From Kitasatospora sp. MAP12-44 (lineage in GTDB: Bacteria > Actinomycetota > Actinomycetes > Streptomycetales > Streptomycetaceae), in contig NZ_JARZAE010000002.1 of NCBI RefSeq assembly GCF_029892095.1, positions 1 through 64,000 on the forward strand: a stretch of 64,000 nt of DNA. The letters are read 5' to 3'. Within the stretch, counting starts at the first letter, position 1, and the number at the start of each line of letters is the position of its first letter. The notes below the pieces were generated by a model. The model was not told the DNA's origin and did not search any database. It worked only from the letters and a program-made list of their open reading frames with translations. This document shows, in pieces, positions 16,670 through 25,403 of this stretch. A program made the translations under genes and the position numbers.

Positions 16670-17441
16670 ATGGACGAGCACCAGGAGCAGGCCGGCCCCG
16701 CCGACGAGGCGCGGGCCCGGGAGCTGACCGAGCAGCTGCGCACGGCGATCGAGGACGTCCGGGCCGCCGTCCTGGTCCTGGCCCGCCGGGTCCGCGCCGC
16801 CCACCAGGCCAGGGTCTGGACCGCGCTGGGCCACGACAGCTGGGCGGCGTACGCGCTGGCGGAGTTCGGGATCGGCCGCTCGACGGCGTACCGGTTGCTC
16901 GACCTGGCGGCCGCCGCCGAGGCGATCGAGGGCACCGTGCGGGCCGAGCTCGGGGTGTCCCACGCGTGGGACAGCGCCGACCTAGTCCTGCCGGTGCGCA
17001 CCCGTCGTCGACATCAAGGGCCGGATCAGCGAGCTGACCGCCCTGATCGCCGAACGCCTCGCCGACGCCCAGGCCGAGGCCGGCACCGCCCTGGAGGCCG
17101 CGGTGGTCGGCGAGATCGTCGCCCAGGCCGTCGCCGATGTCCGCGCCCGCCCCGACGTCCCCGCCGCCGAGCTGGAGATGAGACCGGCTCCGGACGGCAT
17201 CACCGCCGAAGCATGGCGCCACCACGTCACCGTCGGCCGCGACCTGGTCGCCCAGCACCGCGCCGCCCAGCACCGGATCGGCGTCATCGCACTCGAGGTC
17301 GTCCCGGCCTACGTCGCCGACCACCAGGCCGAGGACGTCCTCGCCCGGGTCGCCAACGACATCGGCATCACCACCGCCGAGATCCTCGCCTGCCGGCGCT
17401 ACGCCATCTCCGACGACGTCCGGGCGATGGACGGCTGGTAG
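16670..17441 (+). pseudogene. HTH-containing plasmid protein with an apparent +1 frameshift
   Basis: The first part (ATG 16670) has a KorB/ParB-like helix-turn-helix: WTALGHDSWAAYALAEFG then GRSTAYRLLDLA. After VRT the frame is lost at the CCC run at about 16998-17000. Dropping one C gives VVDIKGRISELTALIAERLA and joins the frame that ends at 17441 (AISDDVRAMDGW). Together they would make a roughly 256-residue DNA-binding protein. Sequencing error or true decay cannot be told apart here. A good hairpin follows the stop. Confidence 0.65.
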
Positions 17442-17443
17442 AA

Positions 17444-17495
17444 CCCCGGGCCACACGCCGGGGGCTTCTACTTTTGGGCCCTCATTTGAGGGCCC
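17444..17495. terminator. Two stem-loops between convergent genes
   Basis: CCCCGG (17444-17449)/CCGGGG (17458-17463), then GGGCCCTCA (17476-17484)/TGAGGGCCC (17487-17495), a 9-bp perfect stem. They lie between the stop at 17441 and the stop of the leftward gene at 17533. Probable bidirectional terminator. Confidence 0.7.
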
Positions 17496-17532
17496 GTCTA
17501 TGAAACCCCCGCAGGTCAGAGCGCCCGATCCC

Positions 17533-18078
17533 CTACGTGCTGACGCCCGAGGTGTCAGGCGAGGCGGCGTTGAGAGCGTCGGCCACCGCCGTCTCGGCGT
17601 GGCTGAGGGCGGCCAGCATCACGGTCAGGTTGCCCTCGGCACCGCAGCGGGCCGCTTGCTCGAGGAAGACCGCGGCCGCGTTCCAGGAACCTTCGGCGGT
17701 GTCGTGCTGGGCGACGAGGTGGGCGACGGCAGCGGCCAGGAAGGCCGGCCACCCGTCGAAGTCGGCGGGGTCGAGTCCGGTCAGCGGGGTGAGCCACAGG
17801 GCCGCGTGCATGGGCAGCGCGTCCTCGTGCCCGCGGAAGTCCATCGCCAGGCCGCACTTGTCCCAGATCAGGGTGCCGTCCTCGCGGACCCTGGTGGTCA
17901 GACCGGCGAACCACTCCGCAGGGGCGGGATCGTGGGCGGCGCAGACGTGGACGCTCAGCTCCAGGCGCTCCTCGCCGCCGGGCGCCGGCCGGTAGCCGTC
18001 GATGACGCCTTCGGCCTTCCCTGTGCAGGAGTGAATCCGGCGCAGGCTCACGATCGAACGAGCTCCCCAGCGACTCAT
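17533..18078 (-). CDS. Hypothetical protein, 181 aa
   Basis: ATG 18078 (MSRWGARSIVSL) is preferred to the far-upstream start, which would read through the divergent gene. It contains a WDKCGLAMDFRGHEDAL segment and an Ala-rich C-terminus. Function not recognised. Divergent from the 18164 gene. Confidence 0.6.
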   Translation of the reverse strand: MSRWGARSIVSLRRIHSCTGKAEGVIDGYRPAPGGEERLELSVHVCAAHDPAPAEWFAGLTTRVREDGTLIWDKCGLAMDFRGHEDALPMHAALWLTPLTGLDPADFDGWPAFLAAAVAHLVAQHDTAEGSWNAAAVFLEQAARCGAEGNLTVMLAALSHAETAVADALNAASPDTSGVST

Positions 18079-18163
18079 GGATCCATGCTGCCAGCCCGGC
18101 CGGGCCGGACGGGGCCGATCGACGAGATCGGACAACACCGCCGCACGGTCGACGGCCGACGGA

Positions 18164-18397
18164 ATGTCAGACCCAGCTGACAGCCTGGCCGTCATGAACG
18201 ACCACGGCCTGTGGGGCGGCCCCTCCGACGGGGCGCTGGCACTGCTGCTGAGGACGGGGTGGACCGACGTCCACCCCGGCACGCTGCGGATCGAGGAGTC
18301 GCTCTTCGGCCGTGTCTTCTGGGCCGTCGACCTGGACGACCGCCCGCTCACCGGCTACCTGACCGAGGTCTCCAGCATCCGCGGCGCCACCCTCTGA
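18164..18397 (+). CDS. Small hypothetical protein, 67-77 aa
   Basis: Starts at ATG 18164 or, more compactly, ATG 18194 (MNDHGLWGGPSDG). A compact, probably beta-rich protein ending LTGYLTEVSSIRGATL. No family recognised. Confidence 0.5.
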   Translation: MSDPADSLAVMNDHGLWGGPSDGALALLLRTGWTDVHPGTLRIEESLFGRVFWAVDLDDRPLTGYLTEVSSIRGATL

Positions 18398-18448
18398 CGC
18401 TGACGCCGAGCACCGCCCAGCTTCCCGCCAGCCCCGCTGCCGCGCGGG

Positions 18449-18662
18449 TCAGATCTGCCGGTCCGGGTCGGAGAACGTCAGGCCACCGGTGCCCAGGGTG
18501 CGGGCGGGCAGGCCGGGGAGCCGGAACGTCATCGCCGGGCGGCTGACGGAAGTCCGCGCCCTGCTCCACCGGCAGCCGGCGCACACCGGACTGGGCGGGC
18601 ACGGGGGCATCGGTGGCGGGTTCGGAGAAGGCGGGCAGCGACAGGCTGCGACGGTCGGTCAT
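18449..18662 (-). pseudogene. Small protein, about 70 aa, with an apparent +1 frameshift
   Basis: ATG 18662 with GAGG upstream. Read through to about 18540, drop one C of the CCC run, and the frame continues QPPAMTFRLPGLPARTLG to the stop at 18449 (SDPDRQI). Without the correction the frame runs into the convergent 18164-18397 gene. Pro-rich; function unknown. Confidence 0.4.
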
Positions 18663-19002
18663 GATCCTCAGTGTCGCAGCCCACGCAGGCGGGGATGGCC
18701 AGACCGCCGCTATCTGGCAGGCCGCGAGGTGGTCCCTTGGCCGCCCCTACCCGGTTGTTGGTGGCGGCCGACAGGGCAGCAAGGGGGCACTGGTCGCTCG
18801 GGGAGAGCGAGGGGGCCAGCCCCCTCCGAGCAGGCCCGCACCGATGGGCTGGGAGCACTGTCGAACAATGTGACGATCCGATTCCGGACAGTGATCGTTC
18901 GGATCGGGACAGTGCATCCCAACATGCCCTCGACGCAGCACGGCGCCCGCCACCCTTGACCCGGCACGGTCACCGCCGCCGCGCCCAGCCACGGGAGAGC
19001 AC
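18663..19002. promoter_or_regulatory. Gene-free region with GGACAGTG repeats before the 19003 gene
   Basis: No convincing gene. Near 18895-18920, CGATCCGATTCCGGACAGTG and GTTCGGATCGGGACAGTG form an imperfect direct/inverted arrangement about 90 bp upstream of the 19003 start, where base composition is less GC-rich than around. Candidate promoter/operator. Confidence 0.4.
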
Positions 19003-19965
19003 ATGACGAGAACCGCCGACCAGATCGCGCTCCTCCGCACCGAAACCGCCCCTGCCCTGTTGAAGGAGCTTCAGGGGCTCCAGGCGGGCAACGAGGAGCT
19101 GCGTGCCGGTCTGGTCACGGCGATCAGCCAGGGCCTGAGCGAGACCCGCGAGGAGGTGCGCCGCGTCCTGAACCGGGATCAGCGCGAACTCGCCCAGGCC
19201 CGTCAGGAGGTCGATGCCCTGCGCCGGGAACTCGGGGAGGCCCAGGCCGCCTGGCAGGCCGAGCTGGCTGAGCTGAAGTCGGCCTCGGTTGCCTCGCCAG
19301 CGGTGGACAAGCCGGCGGTGGACAAGAACTCCGCCCAGGTCGAGCGGGCCGACATCGCGTCCAGCGCAGACACCCGAACCACCGAGCTCGCGGAGGAGAC
19401 CGCCATGTCCGACCAGTCCGACCAGAGCCCTGACATCGCCGAGCAGGCCGCCGCCGACATGCTGACCGAGCTGACCACGGTGGTCGGGCACCAGGTGCCA
19501 GTGCCCCAAGCGGCCACGGCCGTGGCCCCGACGCCCCCGCCGACAGCGGAGCAGGCGCAGGCATCCTTGGATGCGGCGCTGTTCAAAACCCTGATGACCG
19601 CTGCTCGGATCAGTACCGCCGAGCTGGTCTGCCACCCTCACACCTGGCAGTTCATCGCCTCGCGTACCACGGCTGCCGAGTACTTCCAGCTGCCCTCGGC
19701 CGGGGGCGAGGGCAAGGACGACATGGTGACCGTTCGACTGCCCGGACTCAGTCTCATGGCCACCGTCAACGCCCTCTTCAACACCTACTGGGAAGCCAGC
19801 ACCGGTCCGGTCCGCAACCTCCAGGACAGTGCCATGGCCCTGGCCTACTACACCGACCTGTCCAGCGCGATCCGCGGCACCAAGCCCGCCGACTCCAGCG
19901 CTCAGGTCGACGGCCGCCCCCTGACCCGCATCGTCATCGACAACCGCCCCGCTCAGGGCGCCTGA
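19003..19965 (+). CDS. Coiled-coil protein, 320 aa
   Basis: ATG with GGGAGAG upstream. Residues about 15-95 are a predicted coiled coil (ETREEVRRVLNRDQRELAQA, REVDALRRELGEA-like heptads). The linker contains two VDKPAVDK-type repeats, and the C-terminal half is a globular domain with Phe/Trp (TWQFIASRTTAAEYFQL). No known family. Monocistronic by context. Confidence 0.65.
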   Translation: MTRTADQIALLRTETAPALLKELQGLQAGNEELRAGLVTAISQGLSETREEVRRVLNRDQRELAQARQEVDALRRELGEAQAAWQAELAELKSASVASPAVDKPAVDKNSAQVERADIASSADTRTTELAEETAMSDQSDQSPDIAEQAAADMLTELTTVVGHQVPVPQAATAVAPTPPPTAEQAQASLDAALFKTLMTAARISTAELVCHPHTWQFIASRTTAAEYFQLPSAGGEGKDDMVTVRLPGLSLMATVNALFNTYWEASTGPVRNLQDSAMALAYYTDLSSAIRGTKPADSSAQVDGRPLTRIVIDNRPAQGA

Positions 19966-20099
19966 CGACACCGCGGTTCACCGAACGCCTGCTGACCTTC
20001 GATCACCACCTTCCTTGACACACGTACGCTGATGGCCGGCCCCCTCGCGATTCGAGCGTGAGGGAGCCGGCCATGTTCTGCGGGCGGGGTGAACGCTGG

Positions 20100-20393
20100 T
20101 CAGGGTCCGGCGATGATCCAGACCACGAACACCGACGCCATGGTCTCGTGGACCCTGTACACGACGCTGATGCGGTCGCCGGAGTCGGCGGCCGGGTCGG
20201 TGCGGGCGGTGTAGTCGTCGACCTCGGGGTCGGTGCCGCCCGGCACCGGGATGCCGAGCCGCGGGTGGATGGCCAGGCGCTCGACGAGCTTCTCGACCGC
20301 GTCCAGCTCGCCGGGGCGCAGCTGGGCGAGGGCCTGTTCGGCAGCGTCGGAGAGGAAGACGTGCAGCGGGGCCGGCGGTTGCTGGTCGGTCAC
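20100..20393 (-). CDS. RelE/ParE-like toxin candidate, 97 aa
   Basis: Small basic-acidic protein with LSDAAEQALAQLRPGELDAV and VYRVHETMASVFVVWI, matching the alpha then beta layout of RelE/ParE toxins. Its ATG overlaps the stop of the preceding gene by 4 bp (ATGA at 20390-20393), the usual antitoxin-toxin arrangement. Toxic activity is inferred, not shown. Confidence 0.55.
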   Translation of the reverse strand: MTDQQPPAPLHVFLSDAAEQALAQLRPGELDAVEKLVERLAIHPRLGIPVPGGTDPEVDDYTARTDPAADSGDRISVVYRVHETMASVFVVWIIAGP

Positions 20394-20704
20394 CGGTCAC
20401 CGCCGGCGCGCAGCCGGGCGAAGACCTCGGTGGAGACGTTCCACTGCCGGCCGCCGATTGGTGCGGCCAGGGCGGCCATCGCCTCGGGGTCGGTGCGCAG
20501 GACCAGGCGGTGGCGGTACTCGCTGATGACGTCGGCGACGGCGCCGAGGTCGCCGATCGGGGACTCGTCGAGGGCGGCCTGCAGGGCCTGCTCGAAGGCG
20601 TCGCGGTCGCCGGGCAGGCCGTACCTGCTAAGTGCGGTGCGCAGCTCGCGCAGGGTGGCCGGTCGGGGTGCGGCCGGGGGCTGGTGGTCGGGCTGGACGG
20701 TCAC
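20390..20704 (-). CDS. Antitoxin-like protein (DUF6247 type), 104 aa
   Basis: GTG 20704 with a textbook AGGAGG upstream. The Pro-rich start then LRELRTALSRYGLPGDRDAF, a central helix, LVLRTDPEAMAAL and a VFARLRAGGDR end resemble the DUF6247 family of actinobacterial antitoxin-like proteins. Translationally coupled to the RelE-like gene. Family name from memory of the pattern; moderate certainty. Confidence 0.55.
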   Translation of the reverse strand: MTVQPDHQPPAAPRPATLRELRTALSRYGLPGDRDAFEQALQAALDESPIGDLGAVADVISEYRHRLVLRTDPEAMAALAAPIGGRQWNVSTEVFARLRAGGDR

Positions 20705-20823
20705 CTGGTCCTCCTCGGTGGTGGTCACGGGCGGCGCCGGAGCGAGTGCCCGCGAGATCGACGGTAGCGGTCCGGGGGCGGTCTGCGGAGCGGCCCAGGT
20801 CACGCGAATCCCGCATGGCGGTG

Positions 20824-21261
20824 TCAGGAGCTTGAGGCCCATTCGATCACCAGATCGCGGTTCAGCGTCACTGCACCGCTGCGGTGCCATTGGTGCAGTG
20901 TCTCGATGAGTTGGTCCTCGGTGATGGGTCCGTACTCGCTGTCGTCGCGGGCCGCCTCGGCCGCCAGGTCGTTGTTCCAGTCGACGATGTAGTCGGCCAT
21001 CGTCCATGTGCGGCCTTCTGGGAACCGGATCTCGACCATCGTGAAGGTGCCGCTGGTCAGCAGCTTGTCGAGCTCGATGTCAGCGCGCTGGAGGCTGCCG
21101 TCGTGGAGGGCGAGCAGTTCCGCTGCCCGATCAACGCCCAGCTCGCGCTCGGCTTCAGCTTGGGTGCACGGCGTATAGAAGGGATAGCGCAGCTGGAGGC
21201 TGCGGAGCCGCGCCTGCTGGCTGTTGTTCGCGCCCTTCCGGGCGTTGCGCTTCTTCGTCAC
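20824..21261 (-). CDS. Hypothetical protein, 145 aa
   Basis: GTG 21261 gives a basic N-terminus (VTKKRNARKGANNSQQ) followed by a helical body with ELGVDRAAELLALHDGSL and DQLIETLHQWHRSG. Upstream of the toxin-antitoxin-like pair and same strand, 120 bp away. Unknown function. Confidence 0.6.
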   Translation of the reverse strand: MTKKRNARKGANNSQQARLRSLQLRYPFYTPCTQAEAERELGVDRAAELLALHDGSLQRADIELDKLLTSGTFTMVEIRFPEGRTWTMADYIVDWNNDLAAEAARDDSEYGPITEDQLIETLHQWHRSGAVTLNRDLVIEWASSS

Positions 21262-21326
21262 GGGCCCACGGTAGTAGCCGCGGGCGCTCCGGCGATGCGG
21301 TACTGAGCATGGTCTGCTCGCCGTTT

Positions 21327-22184
21327 TCACGCTGCACCGCTGAGGGTCATCGGCTGGCGCGCGGGGCGCAGCGGGACCGTTCCGGCACGCTCAGCCTGGG
21401 CAGCACGCTCGGCCTTGTCGGCGATGGCGCGGCGTTCGGCGATGGCCTGGCTGCTGGTGGCGGCCGCCGTGCGGGCGGCGCGTTCCTCCTGCTCGGCCTG
21501 GACGGCGACGGCGTCGGTGAATGCGCTCTCCGGCTCGCGTCGGCTGAGCAGTGCCTGTTCCTGGCGTGCGATGGCGGCTGTGACGGCCGGGTTGGTGATG
21601 GCGGCGGTGCGCTGGGCGGCCTGGTGGGCGGCCAGAGCCCGGCGGTAGCCGTCGCAGGCGTCCTCGCGGGTGCGGGCCGGGACGTCGGGCTGCTCGACGG
21701 CAGCGCGGTGTTCGGACTGCTGGTCGGGGCCGGTCGCGGAGACGGCGCGGGGCGGCAGGACGCGCAGCTCGCGCACCACGACCCGGCCCATCGCGCCGTT
21801 GATCCGGGCGACGAGCTGGCGGCCGAGCAGGCGCAGCTGGGTGGCGTAGGCCGGGGAGGAGGGTTGGAGGTGGAGGCGACCGGTGTGCGGGTCGTAGTGG
21901 GTCGGCGTGACCTTGCCGATGAGTTCGGGGGCGATGGCGGTCCACTGGTCGAGGATGCTGCCGCCGGCGGCGGGTTCCTCCCAGGCCCGCTCGGCGACCA
22001 GCCCGGCCAGGGCGTCGCTGAACGAGATCGGTTCGCGGCCGCTGGCTCGTACGGTGCGGCGGCGGGTGGGTCGGGTGGTGGAGCTGCGGCCGCCGGGGGC
22101 GTCGGCGCCCCGGGCGCGGGCGGCATCTTGGGCGGCTTTGAGGGCGACGCGGGCGATGTCGACGCCGGTGGACGTCTCGGTCAC
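21327..22184 (-). CDS. DciA-like (DUF721) protein
   Basis: GTG 22184 overlaps the upstream stop by 4 bp. The central domain (about residues 60-150: SILDQWTAIAPELIGKVTPT, LHLQPSSPAYATQLRLLGRQ, LVARINGAMGRVVVRELRVL) is the DUF721/DciA fold; bacterial DciA proteins help load the replicative helicase DnaB. A long Ala/Arg-rich helical tail (160-285) is unusual. Pairing with a winged-helix gene suggests a plasmid replication unit: initiator plus helicase loader. The role on this replicon is inferred. Confidence 0.75.
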   Translation of the reverse strand: MTETSTGVDIARVALKAAQDAARARGADAPGGRSSTTRPTRRRTVRASGREPISFSDALAGLVAERAWEEPAAGGSILDQWTAIAPELIGKVTPTHYDPHTGRLHLQPSSPAYATQLRLLGRQLVARINGAMGRVVVRELRVLPPRAVSATGPDQQSEHRAAVEQPDVPARTREDACDGYRRALAAHQAAQRTAAITNPAVTAAIARQEQALLSRREPESAFTDAVAVQAEQEERAARTAAATSSQAIAERRAIADKAERAAQAERAGTVPLRPARQPMTLSGAA

Positions 22185-23977
22185 GCGGACCTCCAGGTCT
22201 GGTGGATGACCATGCGGCCGGTGTGCCGCAGGCGCAGGACCTGGTCGACCAGGCCGTGGGTGTAGAGCTGGCGGGCGTAGGGCTCACCGCAGTCCCGGAT
22301 GGCCATCAGGACCATCTCCGGGTCTTTCTGGCCGAGGGCGCGCAGCTCGATGACGTCCTCGCGGGTGAGCTGGTGAAGGTCGGTCAGGCCGTCCTCGTCC
22401 TGGGCGAAGAACTCCAGCGCCTGGGCGCCCTGGCCGCCGGCCTGCTGTACCTGGGCGAAGGCGTCGTCGACCAGACGGGCGGCGGCGCGGGTGGCTGGGT
22501 CCTGCCAGTCGGTGAAGGTCCACTCCGCCGAGGTGCGGTCGTGGCGGGCCTGCTCGGCGGAGCGGGACTCGCGCCAGTGCTCGACCTGTCGGGCCCGCTC
22601 CTTCGGGGTGCGCCAGCCGGGCATCTGGGTCATGCCGTGCAGGCGGAAGGCGAGCAGGCCGGAGGGCCGGTAGCTACCGCGCTGCGGCTCCTCCAGCGTG
22701 GACAGCCAGGAGACGACCTCCTCTGCCGTCCAGCCCGCGTCCGACACCTCCCGCACCACCCAGGCGATCCGCGGAACCAGGGCGCGGCGCAGCCACGGCA
22801 CCTGGCGCACCAGCTTGGCGGCCAGCTGGTAACGCTGCCCGACCTGGTTGAGCTTGCGGGCGCCGGGGCCCGACTTCGTGGACTTCTTCGCGGTGGTGGA
22901 CTTCGGCTTCCCGCTTGCGACGTCTGTCTCAGAGGGAAGGTGAGTACAACCGTCAGCAGGAGAAGTACAGCAACCACCCTCCATTGGGGTGCAACGGCTG
23001 TCGGCTGCTGAGGTGCCGTCAGCGGCCTGTGACACCTGGGACAAGGCACCGGCCGGAGCGGCCTGAACGGTGGTCACCGGGGCCTTCGCGGACGTCTTTC
23101 CCCTGGGTGCCCGGACCTTGCGCGAGGCCCGCTTGCCGAGCAGCGCCATCACCGCCCGGCCGGCCTCTGCGATCCCGATCACCCGCCGGCCGGTGTTCTC
23201 CCCGACGGTCCGGATGCCCAGCGCGACGTCGAACGCCTCCGGGATCACCCGCGCGAACTCCGACGCCTTCGCCTTCTCGCCGCGCACCCGCGTGCCCTTG
23301 GCGATGTAGACCAGCAGGCCGGCCTCACGCAGCATCCGTAGGTGGTTCTGCACCGTCCGCTCGGTCAGCTTGAGCTTCCGCATCAGGTAGCCCACCCCCG
23401 GGCGGCACGGCGACAGCGCGGCCAGCTCCTGGGCGACGCGGACCGTGGTGCGACCCGTCTCCCGGGGACCGTGCGACCAGGCCGGGACATAGCAGCCCGA
23501 CGCGACCACCCAGTGCACCGCCTGCATCCAGCCGTACGGGTCCGAGACGATCCGGCCGCGAGTGGTGGTCACCCACTGGTCCGCCGCCGACACCAGCAGC
23601 CGCGGTAGCACCGGGACGCACGGCACGAACCGCCGCGCGGACTTCGACACCTCCACCGGGACCGGCTCGGCGACGCCGTCGGTCGACTCCTGCCGCTGGC
23701 CGGGAACCGGCGTCGCGGCCGGAACGACATGGTTCGGACCCGATCGTGTGACACTCGAAGGGTCACCCGAATGAGTGATGTGCGTCACATCTGATGTCGG
23801 GCGCGCGGCGTGTTCGACAACCGGTCCGCTAACCGGTCCCCGGACAGAACCCAAGGCAGGAACGGGGGAGGAGATCTCTCCCCCCTCCCGAACCGCATCC
23901 TCCAAGCTCAAACCGGGGACACCACGCCCTTCGGCAGCGGCGCCGGGTGACTGGAAAGGGGTGCTGAGCTGCTGCAA
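22181..23977 (-). CDS. Winged-helix protein, candidate replication initiator
   Basis: 598 aa from TTG 23977, chosen because AGGAGGG lies about 10 bp upstream. After a variable N-terminus (to about 125), residues about 130-270 hold a winged helix-turn-helix (PCRPGVGYLMRKLKLTERTV, HLRMLREAGLLVYIAKGTRV), followed by a linker and a second globular region with WLSTLEEPQRGSYRPSGLLA near 430. The gene is coupled to the DciA-like gene. Such HTH proteins occur in Streptomyces plasmid replicons; initiator function is inference. The leader is full of hairpins and a DnaA-like box lies farther upstream. Confidence 0.65.
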   Translation of the reverse strand: MQQLSTPFQSPGAAAEGRGVPGLSLEDAVREGGEISSPVPALGSVRGPVSGPVVEHAARPTSDVTHITHSGDPSSVTRSGPNHVVPAATPVPGQRQESTDGVAEPVPVEVSKSARRFVPCVPVLPRLLVSAADQWVTTTRGRIVSDPYGWMQAVHWVVASGCYVPAWSHGPRETGRTTVRVAQELAALSPCRPGVGYLMRKLKLTERTVQNHLRMLREAGLLVYIAKGTRVRGEKAKASEFARVIPEAFDVALGIRTVGENTGRRVIGIAEAGRAVMALLGKRASRKVRAPRGKTSAKAPVTTVQAAPAGALSQVSQAADGTSAADSRCTPMEGGCCTSPADGCTHLPSETDVASGKPKSTTAKKSTKSGPGARKLNQVGQRYQLAAKLVRQVPWLRRALVPRIAWVVREVSDAGWTAEEVVSWLSTLEEPQRGSYRPSGLLAFRLHGMTQMPGWRTPKERARQVEHWRESRSAEQARHDRTSAEWTFTDWQDPATRAAARLVDDAFAQVQQAGGQGAQALEFFAQDEDGLTDLHQLTREDVIELRALGQKDPEMVLMAIRDCGEPYARQLYTHGLVDQVLRLRHTGRMVIHQTWRSA

Positions 23978-24018
23978 AATGACAGAGCCCTCCTACTCGC
24001 AAGTGGATACGGCAACGG

Positions 24019-24166
24019 CCCCCTTCATCGGGGGTCGGGACAACAGCCCCCTCGCGGGGGTGCAACAACGACCCCCCTCGCCGGGGGTCGGTACAACCGG
24101 TCGGCTCCCTCCCAGGAGCCGGTACAGCAAGGCGGACCCCCTCGGGGGTCCTGGTTCTGGAGAACC
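24019..24166. repeat. Hairpin cluster in the leader of the candidate rep gene
   Basis: Six short perfect stem-loops 26-32 bp apart: 24019-24034 (CCCCC/GGGGG), 24047-24060, 24070-24089 (GACCCCC/GGGGGTC), 24102-24121 (CGGCTCC/GGAGCCG), 24135-24150 (GACCCCC/GGGGGTC) and 24153-24166 (GGTTCT/AGAACC). GGTACAAC or GGTACAGC-like spacers separate several of them. Could be a leader that controls translation, or part of an origin. Confidence 0.65.
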
Positions 24167-24329
24167 GCACTGCGCCCTTCCCGGGCCCCGGCCGCCAAGC
24201 CGGAGCCCGTTCCGGGCCCTCGTCCGACGCACATCGGACGGTTCACGTAAGACCGCAGACCGGTGGTCTCACCCACTGGTAGCGGCCCTGGGGTTGCTGG
24301 CCTCGCCAAAGGCCGGCGCCCCCAAGATG

Positions 24330-24693
24330 GTCTAAGTCACCACACCGACCCCCTCCGGGGGAGAGGTGTGTCCAAATACGACGACGGCACCCCGCCGGAG
24401 CGACCTCGAACCGGTCGCATCCACGGCGGGGTGCCGCGCGTGTGCCTCGTTCCGGGTACGGGTACCCTTCACTGCGTCACCACCCTTCGCGTGGTCGACC
24501 GGGACGGACCGCCCCCGGCCAGGGGCGCCGACCCACTTGAACGCCGTCCGGACCTTCGGGTTCGGGCGGCGAAGTGCATTTTGGATCACAGACGATGACA
24601 GCCTACCCCTGTGGACAACCCGCAGAGTAGCGGCAGCCTCACCGTGTCGATCTGACGTTCCAACGACCTGATAGCCGGACAAGTTCGCTCCCA
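24330..24693. other. Gene-free stretch with one DnaA box
   Basis: Frames here look non-coding by composition. TGTGGACAA (24609-24617) is a perfect complement of the Streptomyces DnaA consensus TTGTCCACA. Possible origin-proximal or regulatory DNA upstream of the leftward rep candidate. Confidence 0.4.
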
Positions 24694-24861
24694 TCAGCGA
24701 GGATTCCGCAGCTCACGAAGGTGCGCGACGTCGAGATCGCCGTCCCGGGCAGCCACCACCCCGAGCGCCACCCGGGCTTCAGCGATGCGCATCGGCGCCT
24801 GCTCCGTCCCGTCGAAGCCCGGGCTCGCGCGGATCACTTCGCTCGCCAGTTGCTCGGCCAT
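24694..24861 (-). CDS. Small protein, 55 aa, last gene of the GntR operon
   Basis: ATG 24861 overlaps the GNAT stop (TGATG). Sequence MAEQLASEVIRASPGFDGTE through AHLRELRNPR; it reads like the end of an Ala-rich helical-repeat protein. Supported by translational coupling. Function unknown. Confidence 0.55.
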   Translation of the reverse strand: MAEQLASEVIRASPGFDGTEQAPMRIAEARVALGVVAARDGDLDVAHLRELRNPR

Positions 24862-25403
24862 CACCATCTGCAAGCTGTCTGGTCGTCGAGGCCATGTTCT
24901 GCGTGTTTGGCGGGGCGTTGAGCTACCCAGCCCGATCCTCCGACCTCGGGGTCGAGAACAGTGCGCACGTGCTGGAAGCCCTGCTCCGCGTAGTACTTGT
25001 GGAGTCGGGTATTGCTGGTCCAGGCGTCGAGGCGCAGCCACTGCGCACCGCACCGTGCTGCCCGATCCCCAGCCCAGTCCAAGAGCTGAATGCCTAGGTC
25101 TCGTCCGGCGAACTTCCTGTCGACAGTTAGCTTGTGTACGTACAGCACATCGTCCTGAAGCTCGCGGGGCGTCCAGAGAAGAGGGTCGGCTGCCTTGTCG
25201 AGCGTGATGGTTGCTGCGAGTTCGGCTTCCGCGGACTCTCGGACGACGAAGACCTCCCGAGCCCGAATGCTCTGCGCTATGTGGTCGCTCGGGAAGTCCG
25301 TCGACCACTGGTCGCTGCCGAGCGTGGCCAGCCACGCTGCTGCATCGCTGCGGAACTGCGTCAACCGAGGCAGGTCGGTGAGTTCAGCACAGGTGACGAT
25401 CAC
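24861..25403 (-). CDS. GNAT-family N-acetyltransferase
   Basis: 180 aa; GTG 25403 overlaps the GntR stop by 4 bp. The GNAT fold is shown by VYVHKLTVDRKFAGRDLGIQ (beta-4 and the acetyl-CoA loop, here R/K..G..LG) and LRLDAWTSNTRLHKYYAEQG (motif B). It would transfer an acetyl group from acetyl-CoA to an unknown amine, perhaps a small antibiotic-like molecule, since the gene is under a ligand-type GntR regulator. Confidence 0.8.
   Translation of the reverse strand: MIVTCAELTDLPRLTQFRSDAAAWLATLGSDQWSTDFPSDHIAQSIRAREVFVVRESAEAELAATITLDKAADPLLWTPRELQDDVLYVHKLTVDRKFAGRDLGIQLLDWAGDRAARCGAQWLRLDAWTSNTRLHKYYAEQGFQHVRTVLDPEVGGSGWVAQRPAKHAEHGLDDQTACRW

Noticed and set aside
18449..18662. Considered as a graspetide (ATP-grasp RiPP) precursor
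   Set aside because: The C-terminal SDPDRQI is only loosely like such precursors, no ATP-grasp gene is nearby, and the frame needs a frameshift correction.
24332..24694. 120-aa frame on the minus strand
   Set aside because: No ribosome site, sits in a region with a DnaA box, and overlaps the start of hairpin leader DNA; codon pattern not gene-like.
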